The notes under the pieces: generated by a model
Seen by the model: only the letters and a program-made list of their open reading frames with translations
Database searches by the model: none
What the model was told of the DNA's origin: nothing
Program-made: the position numbers and the translations under genes
Shown: positions 8,444 to 15,933 of the stretch, piece by piece
How positions within the stretch are numbered: the first letter of the stretch is position 1
How the letters are laid out: every line of letters starts with the position of its first letter
Assembly: GCF_002932875.1 (NCBI RefSeq)
Contig: NZ_PSWS01000001.1
Coordinates: forward strand, 1-64,000
DNA length: 64,000 bases
Source: Rathayibacter tritici
GTDB taxonomy: Bacteria; Actinomycetota; Actinomycetes; Actinomycetales; Microbacteriaceae
Direction: 5' to 3'

Positions 8444-9436
8444 ATGGATCCGCACCCCTCTCCTTCTCTCCCGCACGACGTGAACAGCGCGCTCGCGTAC
8501 GCGCGGGGGTTCGGCGATGACGCTCCCCGCCCCGGCACCGGGCGCACCGCCGAGCTGCACGATCTGCTGCGACGCCTGGCCCGGCACGATCTCGGCGTCG
8601 CCCGCACCGTCGAGCCGCACCTCGACGCTCTCGCGATTCTCGGCGAGGCAGGGCTCGCTCCCGCAGACCTCGGCGTCTCCGCGGACGCGACCTGGGGGGT
8701 CTTCGCGGCCGAGGGCGGCGCGGATCCGCTCGTCGCGCGCGGGAGCGGCGGGAACTGGCTCCTCGACGGCCTGAAGCCGTGGTGCTCGCTGGCCGACCGC
8801 CTCGACGCCGCGCTCGTGACGGCGCACGTGGGCGACGCCTCCGGGGAACGCCGGCTCTTCGCCGTGGCGTTACGCGACGAAAGCACCGTTCCGGAGGCGG
8901 GCGCCTGGCACGCGCGCGGTCTGACGGAGGTGCCCAGCGGCCCGGTCCGCTTCTGCGGCGCCCGCGCGATACCCGTGGGAGCCGCCGGCTGGTACCTCTC
9001 GCGGCCCGGCTTCGCCTGGGGCGGGATCGGCGTCGCCGCCTGCTGGCACGGCGGAGCGCTCGGAGTCGCCGCCACCGTCGCCGCAGCCCGGCGCGAGGAC
9101 CCGCACCTCCTGGCGCACCTCGGTGCGATCGACACGGCGCTCTCGGCGGCACGCCGAGCGCTGGATGAAGCGGCGGCGCTGATCGACGCGGGAGAGGCCG
9201 ACGGCGCCCGGGGCTCACTGCTCGCCCAGCGCGTGCGCGCGAGCGTCGCCGGGGCCGTGGAGGAGATCCTGCTGCGCGCAGGGCGTGCCCTCGGCCCGGC
9301 GCCGCTCGCCCTCGACGCCGAGCACGCCAAGCGCGTCGCCGACCTCGCGCTGTACGTCCGCCAGCACCACGCCGAGCGCGACGACGCCGCCCTCGGTCGC
9401 GCCGTGCTCGCCTCGGGCGAGGCGGCCGACTGGTGA
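8444..9436 (+). CDS. Acyl-CoA dehydrogenase-like flavoprotein
   Basis: A 330-residue protein with the overall pattern of acyl-CoA dehydrogenases. It has a helical N-terminal domain, a central stretch with GGNWLLDGLKPWCSLAD (the GxxxLxGxKxxxS type segment, about residues 105-122) and a helical C-terminal domain. It is shorter than the usual 380-400 residues. It is the first gene of a cluster with PIG-L, methyltransferase and GT2 genes joined by 4-bp overlaps. That makes a biosynthetic oxidation more likely than beta-oxidation. Substrate unknown. Confidence 0.8.
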   Translation: MDPHPSPSLPHDVNSALAYARGFGDDAPRPGTGRTAELHDLLRRLARHDLGVARTVEPHLDALAILGEAGLAPADLGVSADATWGVFAAEGGADPLVARGSGGNWLLDGLKPWCSLADRLDAALVTAHVGDASGERRLFAVALRDESTVPEAGAWHARGLTEVPSGPVRFCGARAIPVGAAGWYLSRPGFAWGGIGVAACWHGGALGVAATVAAARREDPHLLAHLGAIDTALSAARRALDEAAALIDAGEADGARGSLLAQRVRASVAGAVEEILLRAGRALGPAPLALDAEHAKRVADLALYVRQHHAERDDAALGRAVLASGEAADW

Positions 9437-10173
9437 GCCGGCCCTTCGACGGACGACTCGAGGGCACACCTCTCGAGCACTGGAGCGCGGACGGCCGACG
9501 GGACCGCCTCCCCGAGCTGACCCTGCCCGAGGAAATCGGACGAGTGCTGGTCGTCGTCGCGCACGCCGACGACGAGACCCTCGGCTGCGGCGGGACGATC
9601 GCGCTGGCCCGTCGGCTCGGCCTCGCAGTCGACGTCCTCATCGCGACCGACGGGGCCGCGGCGCACGGCGACCGCGACGCGGGCCTCGCCGCCGAGCGCC
9701 GCCGGGAGGCCCGCGCGGCGCTGGCGGAACTCGGCCCGGATATCGGGCTCGCGTTCCTCGAGGTGCCGGACTCGGCGACTCCGGAGCACCGCGAGTGCAT
9801 CGCCCGGGAGGTGCGCGAGCGCGCGAGCGGCACCCCCGGCTCCGTGCTGCTGCTCTCGACCTGGACCGGCGACGGGCACCGCGACCACCGGATCCTCGGC
9901 GAGGTCTGCGCGGACATCGCGCACGAGCTCGGTCATCCGCTGCTCGCCGCACCGATCTGGCTGTGGCACTGGGCCGTGCCGGAGGACCCGGAGGTGCCGT
10001 GGGACGCCCTGGTGCGCCTCCGCCTCGACGACGAGCTGCTCGAGCGCACTCGCCGGGCCCGCTCCCGCTACCCCAGCCAGACGCGCCCCGCACCCGATGG
10101 GACCGCAGCAGTTCTGCATCCGCTTTTCCTGCGCACCTTCGCCGGTGACGACCGACTGGTGAGGATCACGTGA
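9433..10173 (+). CDS. PIG-L family N-deacetylase
   Basis: A 246-residue zinc-dependent deacetylase of the LmbE/MshB/PIG-L fold. The metal-binding AHADDET motif lies near residues 37-43, and the second metal ligand is in the HRDHRILG segment. Family members remove acetyl from GlcNAc-type sugars or conjugates, as in mycothiol or GPI synthesis. The GTG start overlaps the preceding stop (GTGA), and the 3' end overlaps the methyltransferase. I infer that it deacetylates an amino-sugar intermediate made or used by the neighbouring GT2 enzyme. Confidence 0.9.
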   Translation: MSRPFDGRLEGTPLEHWSADGRRDRLPELTLPEEIGRVLVVVAHADDETLGCGGTIALARRLGLAVDVLIATDGAAAHGDRDAGLAAERRREARAALAELGPDIGLAFLEVPDSATPEHRECIAREVRERASGTPGSVLLLSTWTGDGHRDHRILGEVCADIAHELGHPLLAAPIWLWHWAVPEDPEVPWDALVRLRLDDELLERTRRARSRYPSQTRPAPDGTAAVLHPLFLRTFAGDDRLVRIT

Positions 10174-10751
10174 GCTACTTCGACGAGCTCTACGCGCGGC
10201 ACGAGGACCCGTGGGGCTACACCAGCCGCTGGTACGAGCAGCGCAAGCGCGCGCTGACGCTCGCGAGCCTGCCGGAGCAGCGCTACGCCTCCGTGCTCGA
10301 GATCGGCGCCTCGATCGGCGTCCTGGCCGAGGCACTGGCGGGCCGGGCCGACCGCCTGCTCGCGATCGACGTCTCGGCCGCCGCCGTCGAGCGCGCCGCC
10401 CGTCGCCTCGCTCCGCTCGAGCACGTGCGGGTCGAGCGCCACGACATCACCCGCGGGGTCCCGGCGGGTCCGTTCGACCTGGTCGTGCTCTCGGAGGTCG
10501 GCTACTACCTCGGCGACGCGCTCCCCGACGTGCTGCGCAGCATCCGTGACGCCCTCGCCCCCGCCGGTGAGCTGGTCACCGTGCACTGGCGGCATCCGAT
10601 CGGCGGGCTCGCGCTCGACGGCGATGCGGTGCAGGCCGCGGTGGCCGCGCTGGGCCTGCACCGCCTCGCTCGGCACGAGGAAGAGGACGTCGTCCTCGAG
10701 GTGCACGCCCGAGACTCCCGCTCGGTCGCCCGCAGGACGGGGCTGGTGTGA
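10170..10751 (+). CDS. NodS-like class I SAM-dependent methyltransferase
   Basis: A 193-residue methyltransferase. Glycine-rich motif I is VLEIGASIGVLAEAL (about 43-57), the acidic motif II is AIDVSAAAV, and the post-motif is FDLVVLSEVGYYL. The start DPWGYTSRWYEQRK resembles NodS-type N-methyltransferases, which methylate a freed amino group on a sugar. Coupling by a 4-bp overlap to the PIG-L deacetylase fits deacetylation followed by N-methylation. Fused PIG-L/methyltransferase proteins are known in databases. Product unknown. Confidence 0.88.
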   Translation: MSYFDELYARHEDPWGYTSRWYEQRKRALTLASLPEQRYASVLEIGASIGVLAEALAGRADRLLAIDVSAAAVERAARRLAPLEHVRVERHDITRGVPAGPFDLVVLSEVGYYLGDALPDVLRSIRDALAPAGELVTVHWRHPIGGLALDGDAVQAAVAALGLHRLARHEEEDVVLEVHARDSRSVARRTGLV

Positions 10752-11461
10752 GCCGGCTCGAGCAGGTGCTGGTCGTCGTGCCCGCGCGCGACGAGGAAGC
10801 GCGGATCGGTGAGCTGATCGCTTCGGTGCAGGCGAGCACGACCCACCTCGCGGACGGGGCGCCCGGCATCGGGGTGCGCCTCGTCGTCGCGGCGGACGGC
10901 TGCTCGGACGCGACCGTTCAGCGCGCTCGCTCCGCCGGGGCGGACGTGCTGGAGCTTTCTCGCTGCGGAGTCGGCGCCGCCCGCTCCGCAGGGATCGCTC
11001 ATGCCCTCGCCTCCGTCACCGCGCCCGCCGAGCAGGTCTGGATCGCCAACACCGACGCCGACACGGTTGTGCCCCGCGACTGGCTGGCCGCCCACGTCGA
11101 GCACGCCCGCCGGCACGACGCGTTACTCGGCACGGTCCGGCCCGATCCGGCCGACCTCTCCCCCGCGGCCTACGCGCGCTGGCGCGAGGTCCGGGCGCGG
11201 GAGGAGTCGATCGGTAGCATCCACGGGGCGAACCTCGGCGTCCGAGCGAGCGCGTACCTGGCCGCGGGCGGGTTCGGGCAGGAGCCCCTGCACGAGGACG
11301 TCCTGCTCGTCGAACGGCTGCGTGCGAGCGGCGCGCGGGTCGGAGCGACAGACCGCGGGGAGGTCGTCACCTCCGGTCGCCGCGACAACCGAGTCGAGGG
11401 CGGCTACGGCCGCTACCTCCACGCTCGCTTCGCAGCCGAGACGTCTTCGGCCTGCGGCTGA
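10748..11461 (+). CDS. Family 2 glycosyltransferase
   Basis: A 237-residue cytoplasmic GT-A fold glycosyltransferase. The N-terminal VVVPARDEEARIGELI is the standard GT2 opening. The DxD-type metal motif is NTDADT (about 99-104), and a HEDVLLVERL segment near 178-187 corresponds to the catalytic acid region. No membrane helix is seen. The GTG start overlaps the methyltransferase stop. It is the last gene of the cluster, probably transferring a sugar to a lipid or small-molecule acceptor. Confidence 0.9.
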   Translation: MSRLEQVLVVVPARDEEARIGELIASVQASTTHLADGAPGIGVRLVVAADGCSDATVQRARSAGADVLELSRCGVGAARSAGIAHALASVTAPAEQVWIANTDADTVVPRDWLAAHVEHARRHDALLGTVRPDPADLSPAAYARWREVRAREESIGSIHGANLGVRASAYLAAGGFGQEPLHEDVLLVERLRASGARVGATDRGEVVTSGRRDNRVEGGYGRYLHARFAAETSSACG

Positions 11462-11597
11462 ACCGGCTACACGCGCACGCGGAACACGATGCAGGGGGGC
11501 CCTGTCAATGGTCGGGCCTCGGTTTGTCACGGATTGCGCAGGAGAGTCAAATAGGTGTCGAGCACGGCCCTGTGCTCTCCGATGGAAGGGTCACCGC

Positions 11598-11831
11598 ATG
11601 AATCCCCGCCTCGTCCTGCTGGCACTGGTCGCCTTCGCCGCCTACGTGTTCGGCGCCCGCGCCGGCCGCGGCCGCTACGAAGAGCTGCGCCATCTCGCAC
11701 TCGGTGTGTGGAACGACCCGGCCACGAAGAAGACGCGCAAGAAGCTCAAGAAGACCTCGAAGCGCGAGGCCAAGCAGCTCACCGCCATCGCGAGCAAGGC
11801 CCGCGACAAGGTGCAGCGCCGCCTTCGCTGA
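11598..11831 (+). CDS. Small lysine-rich single-helix membrane protein
   Basis: A 77-residue protein. Residues 4-22 form a hydrophobic helix (LVLLALVAFAAYVFGARAG) and the rest is strongly basic, with TKKTRKKLKKTSKREAK near residues 43-59. The ATG at 11598 follows GGAAGGG. It could bind nucleic acid or acidic phospholipid at the membrane, but no family is recognised. The next gene, 92 bp downstream, encodes another small stress-type membrane protein, and the two may be cotranscribed. Confidence 0.65.
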   Translation: MNPRLVLLALVAFAAYVFGARAGRGRYEELRHLALGVWNDPATKKTRKKLKKTSKREAKQLTAIASKARDKVQRRLR

Positions 11832-11923
11832 CCACCGCTTCCACGACTCAGAAGACGTCGGTCCACCGGCGTCGTCGCTCGCATCGGAACGGCCGATCGA
11901 GCACGACATGAAGGAGAAACATC

Positions 11924-12190
11924 ATGGGCATTATCAGCTGGATCATCCTCGGCCTCATCGCCGGGGCACTCGCCAAGCTCATCCTCCCGGGCAAGCAGGG
12001 CGGCGGATGGATCATCACGATCGTCCTCGGCATCGTGGGCGCGCTGCTCGGCGGCTTCCTCAGCACCCTGTTCGGTATCCAGGACGCCGTGAACGGCATC
12101 AACATCGTGAGCATCATCGTCTCCGTCGTGGGTGCGATCGTCGTCCTCCTCATCTACGGTGCGATCACCGGCCGCAAGTCCCGCGCATAA
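11924..12190 (+). CDS. GlsB/YeaQ/YmgE-family membrane protein
   Basis: An 88-residue protein with three hydrophobic segments rich in Gly (IISWIILGLIAGALAKLI, IITIVLGIVGALLGGFL, IVSIIVSVVGAIVVLLIYG). This is the transglycosylase-associated/GlsB pattern linked to general stress. AAGGAGA precedes the ATG. Function in the cell is poorly defined. A strong terminator follows at 12204-12234. Confidence 0.9.
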   Translation: MGIISWIILGLIAGALAKLILPGKQGGGWIITIVLGIVGALLGGFLSTLFGIQDAVNGINIVSIIVSVVGAIVVLLIYGAITGRKSRA

Positions 12191-12203
12191 CCCGCGCTCC
12201 CCC

Positions 12204-12234
12204 AAGGCCCTCGGCACTGTGTGCCGGGGGCCTT
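12204..12234 (+). terminator. Terminator after GlsB-like gene
   Basis: AAGGCCCTCGGCAC (12204-12217) pairs with GTGCCGGGGGCCTT (12221-12234) around a 3-nt loop, 14 nt past the stop. Confidence 0.8.
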
Positions 12235-12359
12235 CGCCGTCCCTCCCGGCGAGGGATGCCTCCGCAAGGGGTTGATGCCGGGAGCAGTGGGGGGTGGACT
12301 GGAGGCACGATGGCGCGGCTTTACGGCGCCCTCGCCCCGACGAAAGGACGTATTCGCTG

Positions 12360-13208
12360 ATGAGCGACGACACCGTAACGGTCCCCACCAGCACTCTGAA
12401 CAACGGCGTGGAGATCCCGCAGCTGGGCTTCGGCGTGTTCCAAATCGATCCCGCCGAGACCAAGGATGCAACCCTGACGGCCCTCGAGGTCGGCTACCGC
12501 CACATCGACACGGCCGAGATGTACGGCAACGAAGCGGGCGTCGGCGAGGCTGTGCGCGCCTCCGGCCTCGACCGCTCCGAGGTCTTCGTGACCAGCAAAC
12601 TCAACAACGGCTTCCACGCCCGCGAGGACGCGCTCGCCGCGATCGACACCACCCTCGGCGAGCTGCAGTTCGACTACGTCGACCTCTTCCTCATCCACTG
12701 GCCGCTGCCGAACGTGGGGGACTACCTCGAGACCTGGAAGGCGATGGAGGAGATCTACCGCAGCGGCAAGGCGAAGGCGATCGGTGTCTCCAACTTCCAG
12801 ACCAACCACCTCAACCGACTCCGCGCCGAGGCAACCATCGTTCCGGCCGTGAACCAGATCGAGGTGCACCCCTACCTCGTGCAGCAGGAGCTCCGCGCCT
12901 ACGGCATCGAGCACGGCATCGCGACCGAGGCCTGGTCGCCGATCGCGCAGGGCCTCGTGCTGGAGGACGACACCATCACCCGCATCGCGCGCAACGTCGA
13001 CCGCAGCCCGGCGCAGGTCGTGCTCCGCTGGCACATCCAGCGCGGCGACATCGTCTTCCCGAAGTCGGTCACCCGTACGCGGGTGGAGGAGAACTTCGCG
13101 CTCTTCGACTTCGAGCTCGACGACGAGGCGATGACCGACATCACGGCGCTGGACCGCGGCCACCGCACCGGGCCCGACCCTGACACCTTCAACATGATCC
13201 CGAGCTGA
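12360..13208 (+). CDS. Aldo/keto reductase (2,5-diketo-gluconate reductase type)
   Basis: A 282-residue NADPH-dependent reductase of the TIM-barrel AKR family. The catalytic residues are visible in GYRHIDTAEMYGNE (Asp and Tyr, about 43-56), KLNNG (Lys) and FLIHWPLP (His). The cofactor segment FPKSVTRTRVEENFALF lies near the C-terminus. The ATG at 12360 has AAAGGA 11 nt upstream. An earlier in-frame ATG at 12294 would add 22 atypical residues. It reduces aldehydes or keto-sugars. A complex terminator shared with the convergent epimerase follows. Confidence 0.93.
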   Translation: MSDDTVTVPTSTLNNGVEIPQLGFGVFQIDPAETKDATLTALEVGYRHIDTAEMYGNEAGVGEAVRASGLDRSEVFVTSKLNNGFHAREDALAAIDTTLGELQFDYVDLFLIHWPLPNVGDYLETWKAMEEIYRSGKAKAIGVSNFQTNHLNRLRAEATIVPAVNQIEVHPYLVQQELRAYGIEHGIATEAWSPIAQGLVLEDDTITRIARNVDRSPAQVVLRWHIQRGDIVFPKSVTRTRVEENFALFDFELDDEAMTDITALDRGHRTGPDPDTFNMIPS

Positions 13209-13210
13209 TT

Positions 13211-13285
13211 CTCCGGCTCGCGGAACGACGTCCGGCTCGCAGGAATCCACGGATTCTGCGAGCCGGACGTGTTTTTGCGAGCCGG
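13211..13285. terminator. Nested palindromic terminator between convergent genes
   Basis: The inner stem pairs 13227-13245 with 13250-13269 and is followed by TTTTT at 13271-13275. The outer arms TCCGGCTCGC (13211-13220) and GCGAGCCGGA (13276-13285) enclose it. The same 10-mer therefore occurs four times, twice on each strand. It serves both the aldo/keto reductase and the epimerase gene. Confidence 0.8.
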
Positions 13286-13289
13286 ATGA

Positions 13290-14141
13290 TCAGGGCTGGC
13301 GGGAGTCGCGCCAGGAGTGCTCGGGGGCGTAACCGAGCACCTCGCGAGCATGGTCGATCGAGAGCAGGGTGTCGTTCGTCCCGAGGTCACCGCGCAACTC
13401 GACGCCGGGGAAGACCTCAGCCACGAGCTCCGCATTGGGGCGCGACATCACCGTGTCGGCCGCGGCGATGATGAAGCGGTCGAAGCCGGTCGTCTCGGCC
13501 AGCAGCGCCTTCTCGACCGCCTGCGCCCCGTCGCGGCCGTCGATATACCCCCACAGATTCCACTTGCGCAGGGTGGCATCGGAGTCGAAGGACGCGAACT
13601 CGGCGTAGTCGGCCTCATCCATCACGTTCGAGAAGCGCAGACCAGTGATCTTCAGGTCCGCGTGCCAGCGGCACAGCTCGATCGCCATCTGCTCCTCGAG
13701 GTGCTTGGTCAGCGAGTAAACCGACTCCGGACGCGCCGGGTACTGCTCATCGACGGGGATGTAGGGCGGCGGCACGTCGAACGGCAGGCCGAGGACGGTC
13801 TCGCTGGACGCGGAGACGACGTTGCGGATGCCGGCGCGGATCGCTCCGTGGAGCACGTTGAACGTCGCGATCATGTTGTTGTGGAAGGTGGCGACGTCGG
13901 GGACCAGACCTGGCGCGGGGATCGCGGCGAGGTGCACGAGCGCGTCGATCCCGTCGTACCGGTCGCCGACGGCCTGCAGGGCGTCTACGACCTGACCGTA
14001 ATCGGCGATATCGATACGGATGAAGCCCTCGCCGCGATCCCCCGCGCGGTCGAGGGTGAACACGTCGTGCCCGGAGGCGCGGAGGCGGGTGACGACGCTG
14101 CGGCCGAGCTTGCCGGATCCACCGGTGACTGCGATTCTCAT
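13290..14141 (-). CDS. NAD-dependent epimerase/dehydratase (extended SDR)
   Basis: A 283-residue short-chain dehydrogenase of the extended type. The dinucleotide motif TGGSGKLG is at residues 6-13 and the catalytic YSLTK (YxxxK) lies near residue 142, with SASSE supplying the Ser. It probably modifies a sugar nucleotide or sugar lactone, and no partner genes fix the substrate. The start has TAGCGT six nt upstream and no ribosome site, which fits leaderless translation. Confidence 0.9.
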   Translation of the reverse strand: MRIAVTGGSGKLGRSVVTRLRASGHDVFTLDRAGDRGEGFIRIDIADYGQVVDALQAVGDRYDGIDALVHLAAIPAPGLVPDVATFHNNMIATFNVLHGAIRAGIRNVVSASSETVLGLPFDVPPPYIPVDEQYPARPESVYSLTKHLEEQMAIELCRWHADLKITGLRFSNVMDEADYAEFASFDSDATLRKWNLWGYIDGRDGAQAVEKALLAETTGFDRFIIAAADTVMSRPNAELVAEVFPGVELRGDLGTNDTLLSIDHAREVLGYAPEHSWRDSRQP

Positions 14142-14147
14142 GCTCGC

Positions 14148-14153
14148 ACGCTA
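14148..14153 (-). promoter_or_regulatory. -10 box of leaderless epimerase gene
   Basis: TAGCGT on the minus strand ends six nt before the ATG at 14141. Confidence 0.5.
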
Positions 14154-14187
14154 ACGGCCCCTGCCGTGGGCGGCGAGGGGTGGCGGA

Positions 14188-15108
14188 TCAGCCGCGCGAG
14201 TGGAGCGAGATTCCGCCGCCGACCTCGGGCGTGGTCTCGTCGGCGACGAGCTCGGTCCAGCGACGGAGCACCGCGGCACCGGCCGCGTCGTTCACGACTC
14301 CATCGACGACGATCACCGGATAGGGCTTCTCGGGCACACCCTCCGCCGGCCGTACGTCGACGTGGGCGACGTCGTAGGCGTGCTCGAACAGCCAGTCGGC
14401 CATCGCGTAGTCGCTCCGGGAATCGCCGACGGTGCGCCAGCGCTGCGGGATCGCGCCGGTCGCGCCGAGCAGCTCGACGGCGCGCTGGGCGCCGAGGTCT
14501 TTGCCGAGGCGGTTCGACTCGATGTCGGTCGAGATGACGGTCGGGTCGATCCGGAAGTCGACCGTGCCCTCCTCGTTCGGGTAGCGGATGCCGCGGCGTT
14601 CGACTCCGAGGCCCGCGGCGGTCATGATCTGCAGCGCATCGGCGTCGAAGACGAGCTGACGCTCGAGGTAGTCCTCGTTGGACAGGTCCACCAGCTGCTC
14701 CGCGGAGACCATGGCGCGCTTCGTCTCATCGAAGAAGACCAGATCGTCGTAGTCGGAGCGGATCATCCGCTCGAGGTCGCGGACGACCGGCGCGGGGATC
14801 GCCAGCGACTCATCGACGATCGGCTCCGAGGTGCCGCGGTAGTCGACGGTGAACCAGACCGCGCCCTTCTCGCAGATGCAGACGATGCGCGCCTGGGCCG
14901 AGACGCCGCGCTCGAGGAGCGCGGGCAGCACCCGCTCGCGCAGGAACGCATCGGAGCGGCCCGTGTTGAAGACGATCGGAATGCCGGCGTTCGCGAGCGC
15001 GACGAGGTCGTCGGCGATCTCGGGGACCGAGATCCTGCGTGTGACGGGGCTGGCGATGGGCCCGTCGACATCGAGGAGCAGGCCGAGGGAAGGGAGTGTG
15101 GAAGTCAT
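14188..15108 (-). CDS. HAD-superfamily hydrolase (type IIB, sugar-phosphatase-like)
   Basis: A 306-residue phosphatase. The nucleophile motif is LLLDVDGPIASP near residue 10, motif II includes FNTGRS, and the metal-binding GDSRSDYAMAD lies toward the C-terminus. The large insert between motifs fits the Cof/SPP type C2 cap. The ATG at 15108 is preferred because CAGAAT lies seven nt upstream. An ATG at 15117 is an alternative. Natural substrate unknown, probably a phosphorylated sugar. Confidence 0.85.
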   Translation of the reverse strand: MTSTLPSLGLLLDVDGPIASPVTRRISVPEIADDLVALANAGIPIVFNTGRSDAFLRERVLPALLERGVSAQARIVCICEKGAVWFTVDYRGTSEPIVDESLAIPAPVVRDLERMIRSDYDDLVFFDETKRAMVSAEQLVDLSNEDYLERQLVFDADALQIMTAAGLGVERRGIRYPNEEGTVDFRIDPTVISTDIESNRLGKDLGAQRAVELLGATGAIPQRWRTVGDSRSDYAMADWLFEHAYDVAHVDVRPAEGVPEKPYPVIVVDGVVNDAAGAAVLRRWTELVADETTPEVGGGISLHSRG

Positions 15109-15191
15109 CGCGCCCATTCTGCCGCGCCGGGGCTCTTCGCGTCGGGAGATGCCGCGCGATCGCCTTCCCGGACCCGGCCTCGCCGACCCTC

Positions 15192-15252
15192 CGCGAGATG
15201 CCACTTATGACCGGCCTCGCCGGCGTGTCGACGTCAGGAGTGGCATCTCGCG
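15192..15252 (+). repeat. 61-bp palindromic repeat, copy A
   Basis: The arms CGCGAGATGCCACT (15192-15205) and AGTGGCATCTCGCG (15239-15252) are exact inverted copies around a GC-rich centre containing CGGCGTGTCG. Copies of identical length occur at 19033-19093 and 37164-37224. It lies 21 bp beyond the 3' end of the minus-strand gene at 15274. Confidence 0.9.
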
Positions 15253-15273
15253 AGGGGGCGAGAACGGGGCGGG

Positions 15274-15852
15274 TCAGGAGGTGGGGAGGACGAGGGTGCG
15301 CTGGGCAGTGGTGCCGTCGGGGGCGCGGACGGCGAGGGTGATCAGGGTCTCGGAGTCGCGGCAGTCGGCGGTGACGGCGGTGTAGTCGGTCTCGGCGAGG
15401 TCGACGGGGTCGCCGCCCGTCGCGTCGGTAGTGCCGACGGCGAGGCGAGCCGAGGCACCTCCACTCGTCTCCCAGGACAGGGACAGCGGGACGGTGGCGG
15501 TGCGGTCGCCGTCGCAGTCGACGGAGGCGGGAGCGGCGGCGAAGGTGACGATGGCGGGAGATGCGGGGGCGGATCCGGCTGCCGGGGCCACGGCGGACGG
15601 CGACGTGGCGGGCGTCGAACCCGGGGCGGCGGATCCGTCGGAGGCCGCGGTGGAGGTCGGGGCGGTGGAGGCGGGAGCGGCGGCGGGCGCTTCGGAGGCG
15701 GTGCCGGCGGACGCGGTGCCTACGGACGGGGTGCCTGCGGACGGGGCTCCGTCGTCGGCGGGCCGCAGGAGCAGCACGATCGCGAGGACGACGGCGACGA
15801 GTCCGAGGGCGGCGACGATGATCCCTGCGGTGCGGGTGGAGCGGGACGGCAT
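15274..15852 (-). CDS. Secreted or membrane-anchored Ala/Thr/Ser-rich protein
   Basis: A 192-residue protein of unknown function. One membrane helix spans about residues 9-29. A low-complexity Ala/Pro/Ser/Thr linker follows (about 35-98). A small C-terminal domain with two cysteines (about 112 and 163) and a beta-rich, Ig-like look would sit outside the membrane. CAGGAG precedes the ATG. It lies 81 bp downstream of the wall-anchored M14 peptidase on the same strand, so the two surface proteins may be cotranscribed. Confidence 0.75.
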   Translation of the reverse strand: MPSRSTRTAGIIVAALGLVAVVLAIVLLLRPADDGAPSAGTPSVGTASAGTASEAPAAAPASTAPTSTAASDGSAAPGSTPATSPSAVAPAAGSAPASPAIVTFAAAPASVDCDGDRTATVPLSLSWETSGGASARLAVGTTDATGGDPVDLAETDYTAVTADCRDSETLITLAVRAPDGTTAQRTLVLPTS

Positions 15853-15933
15853 CGGTCCTCCTGGTGGCGGTGCGGGACAAAGGGACGGGGAGGGACCGGG
15901 CGGCCAGCGCCCGCTCCCTCCCCGCGGTGAAGG

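Noticed and set aside
12321-13250. Minus-strand open frame opposite the aldo/keto reductase
   Set aside because: No family match in the translation and strong aldo/keto reductase motifs on the plus strand.
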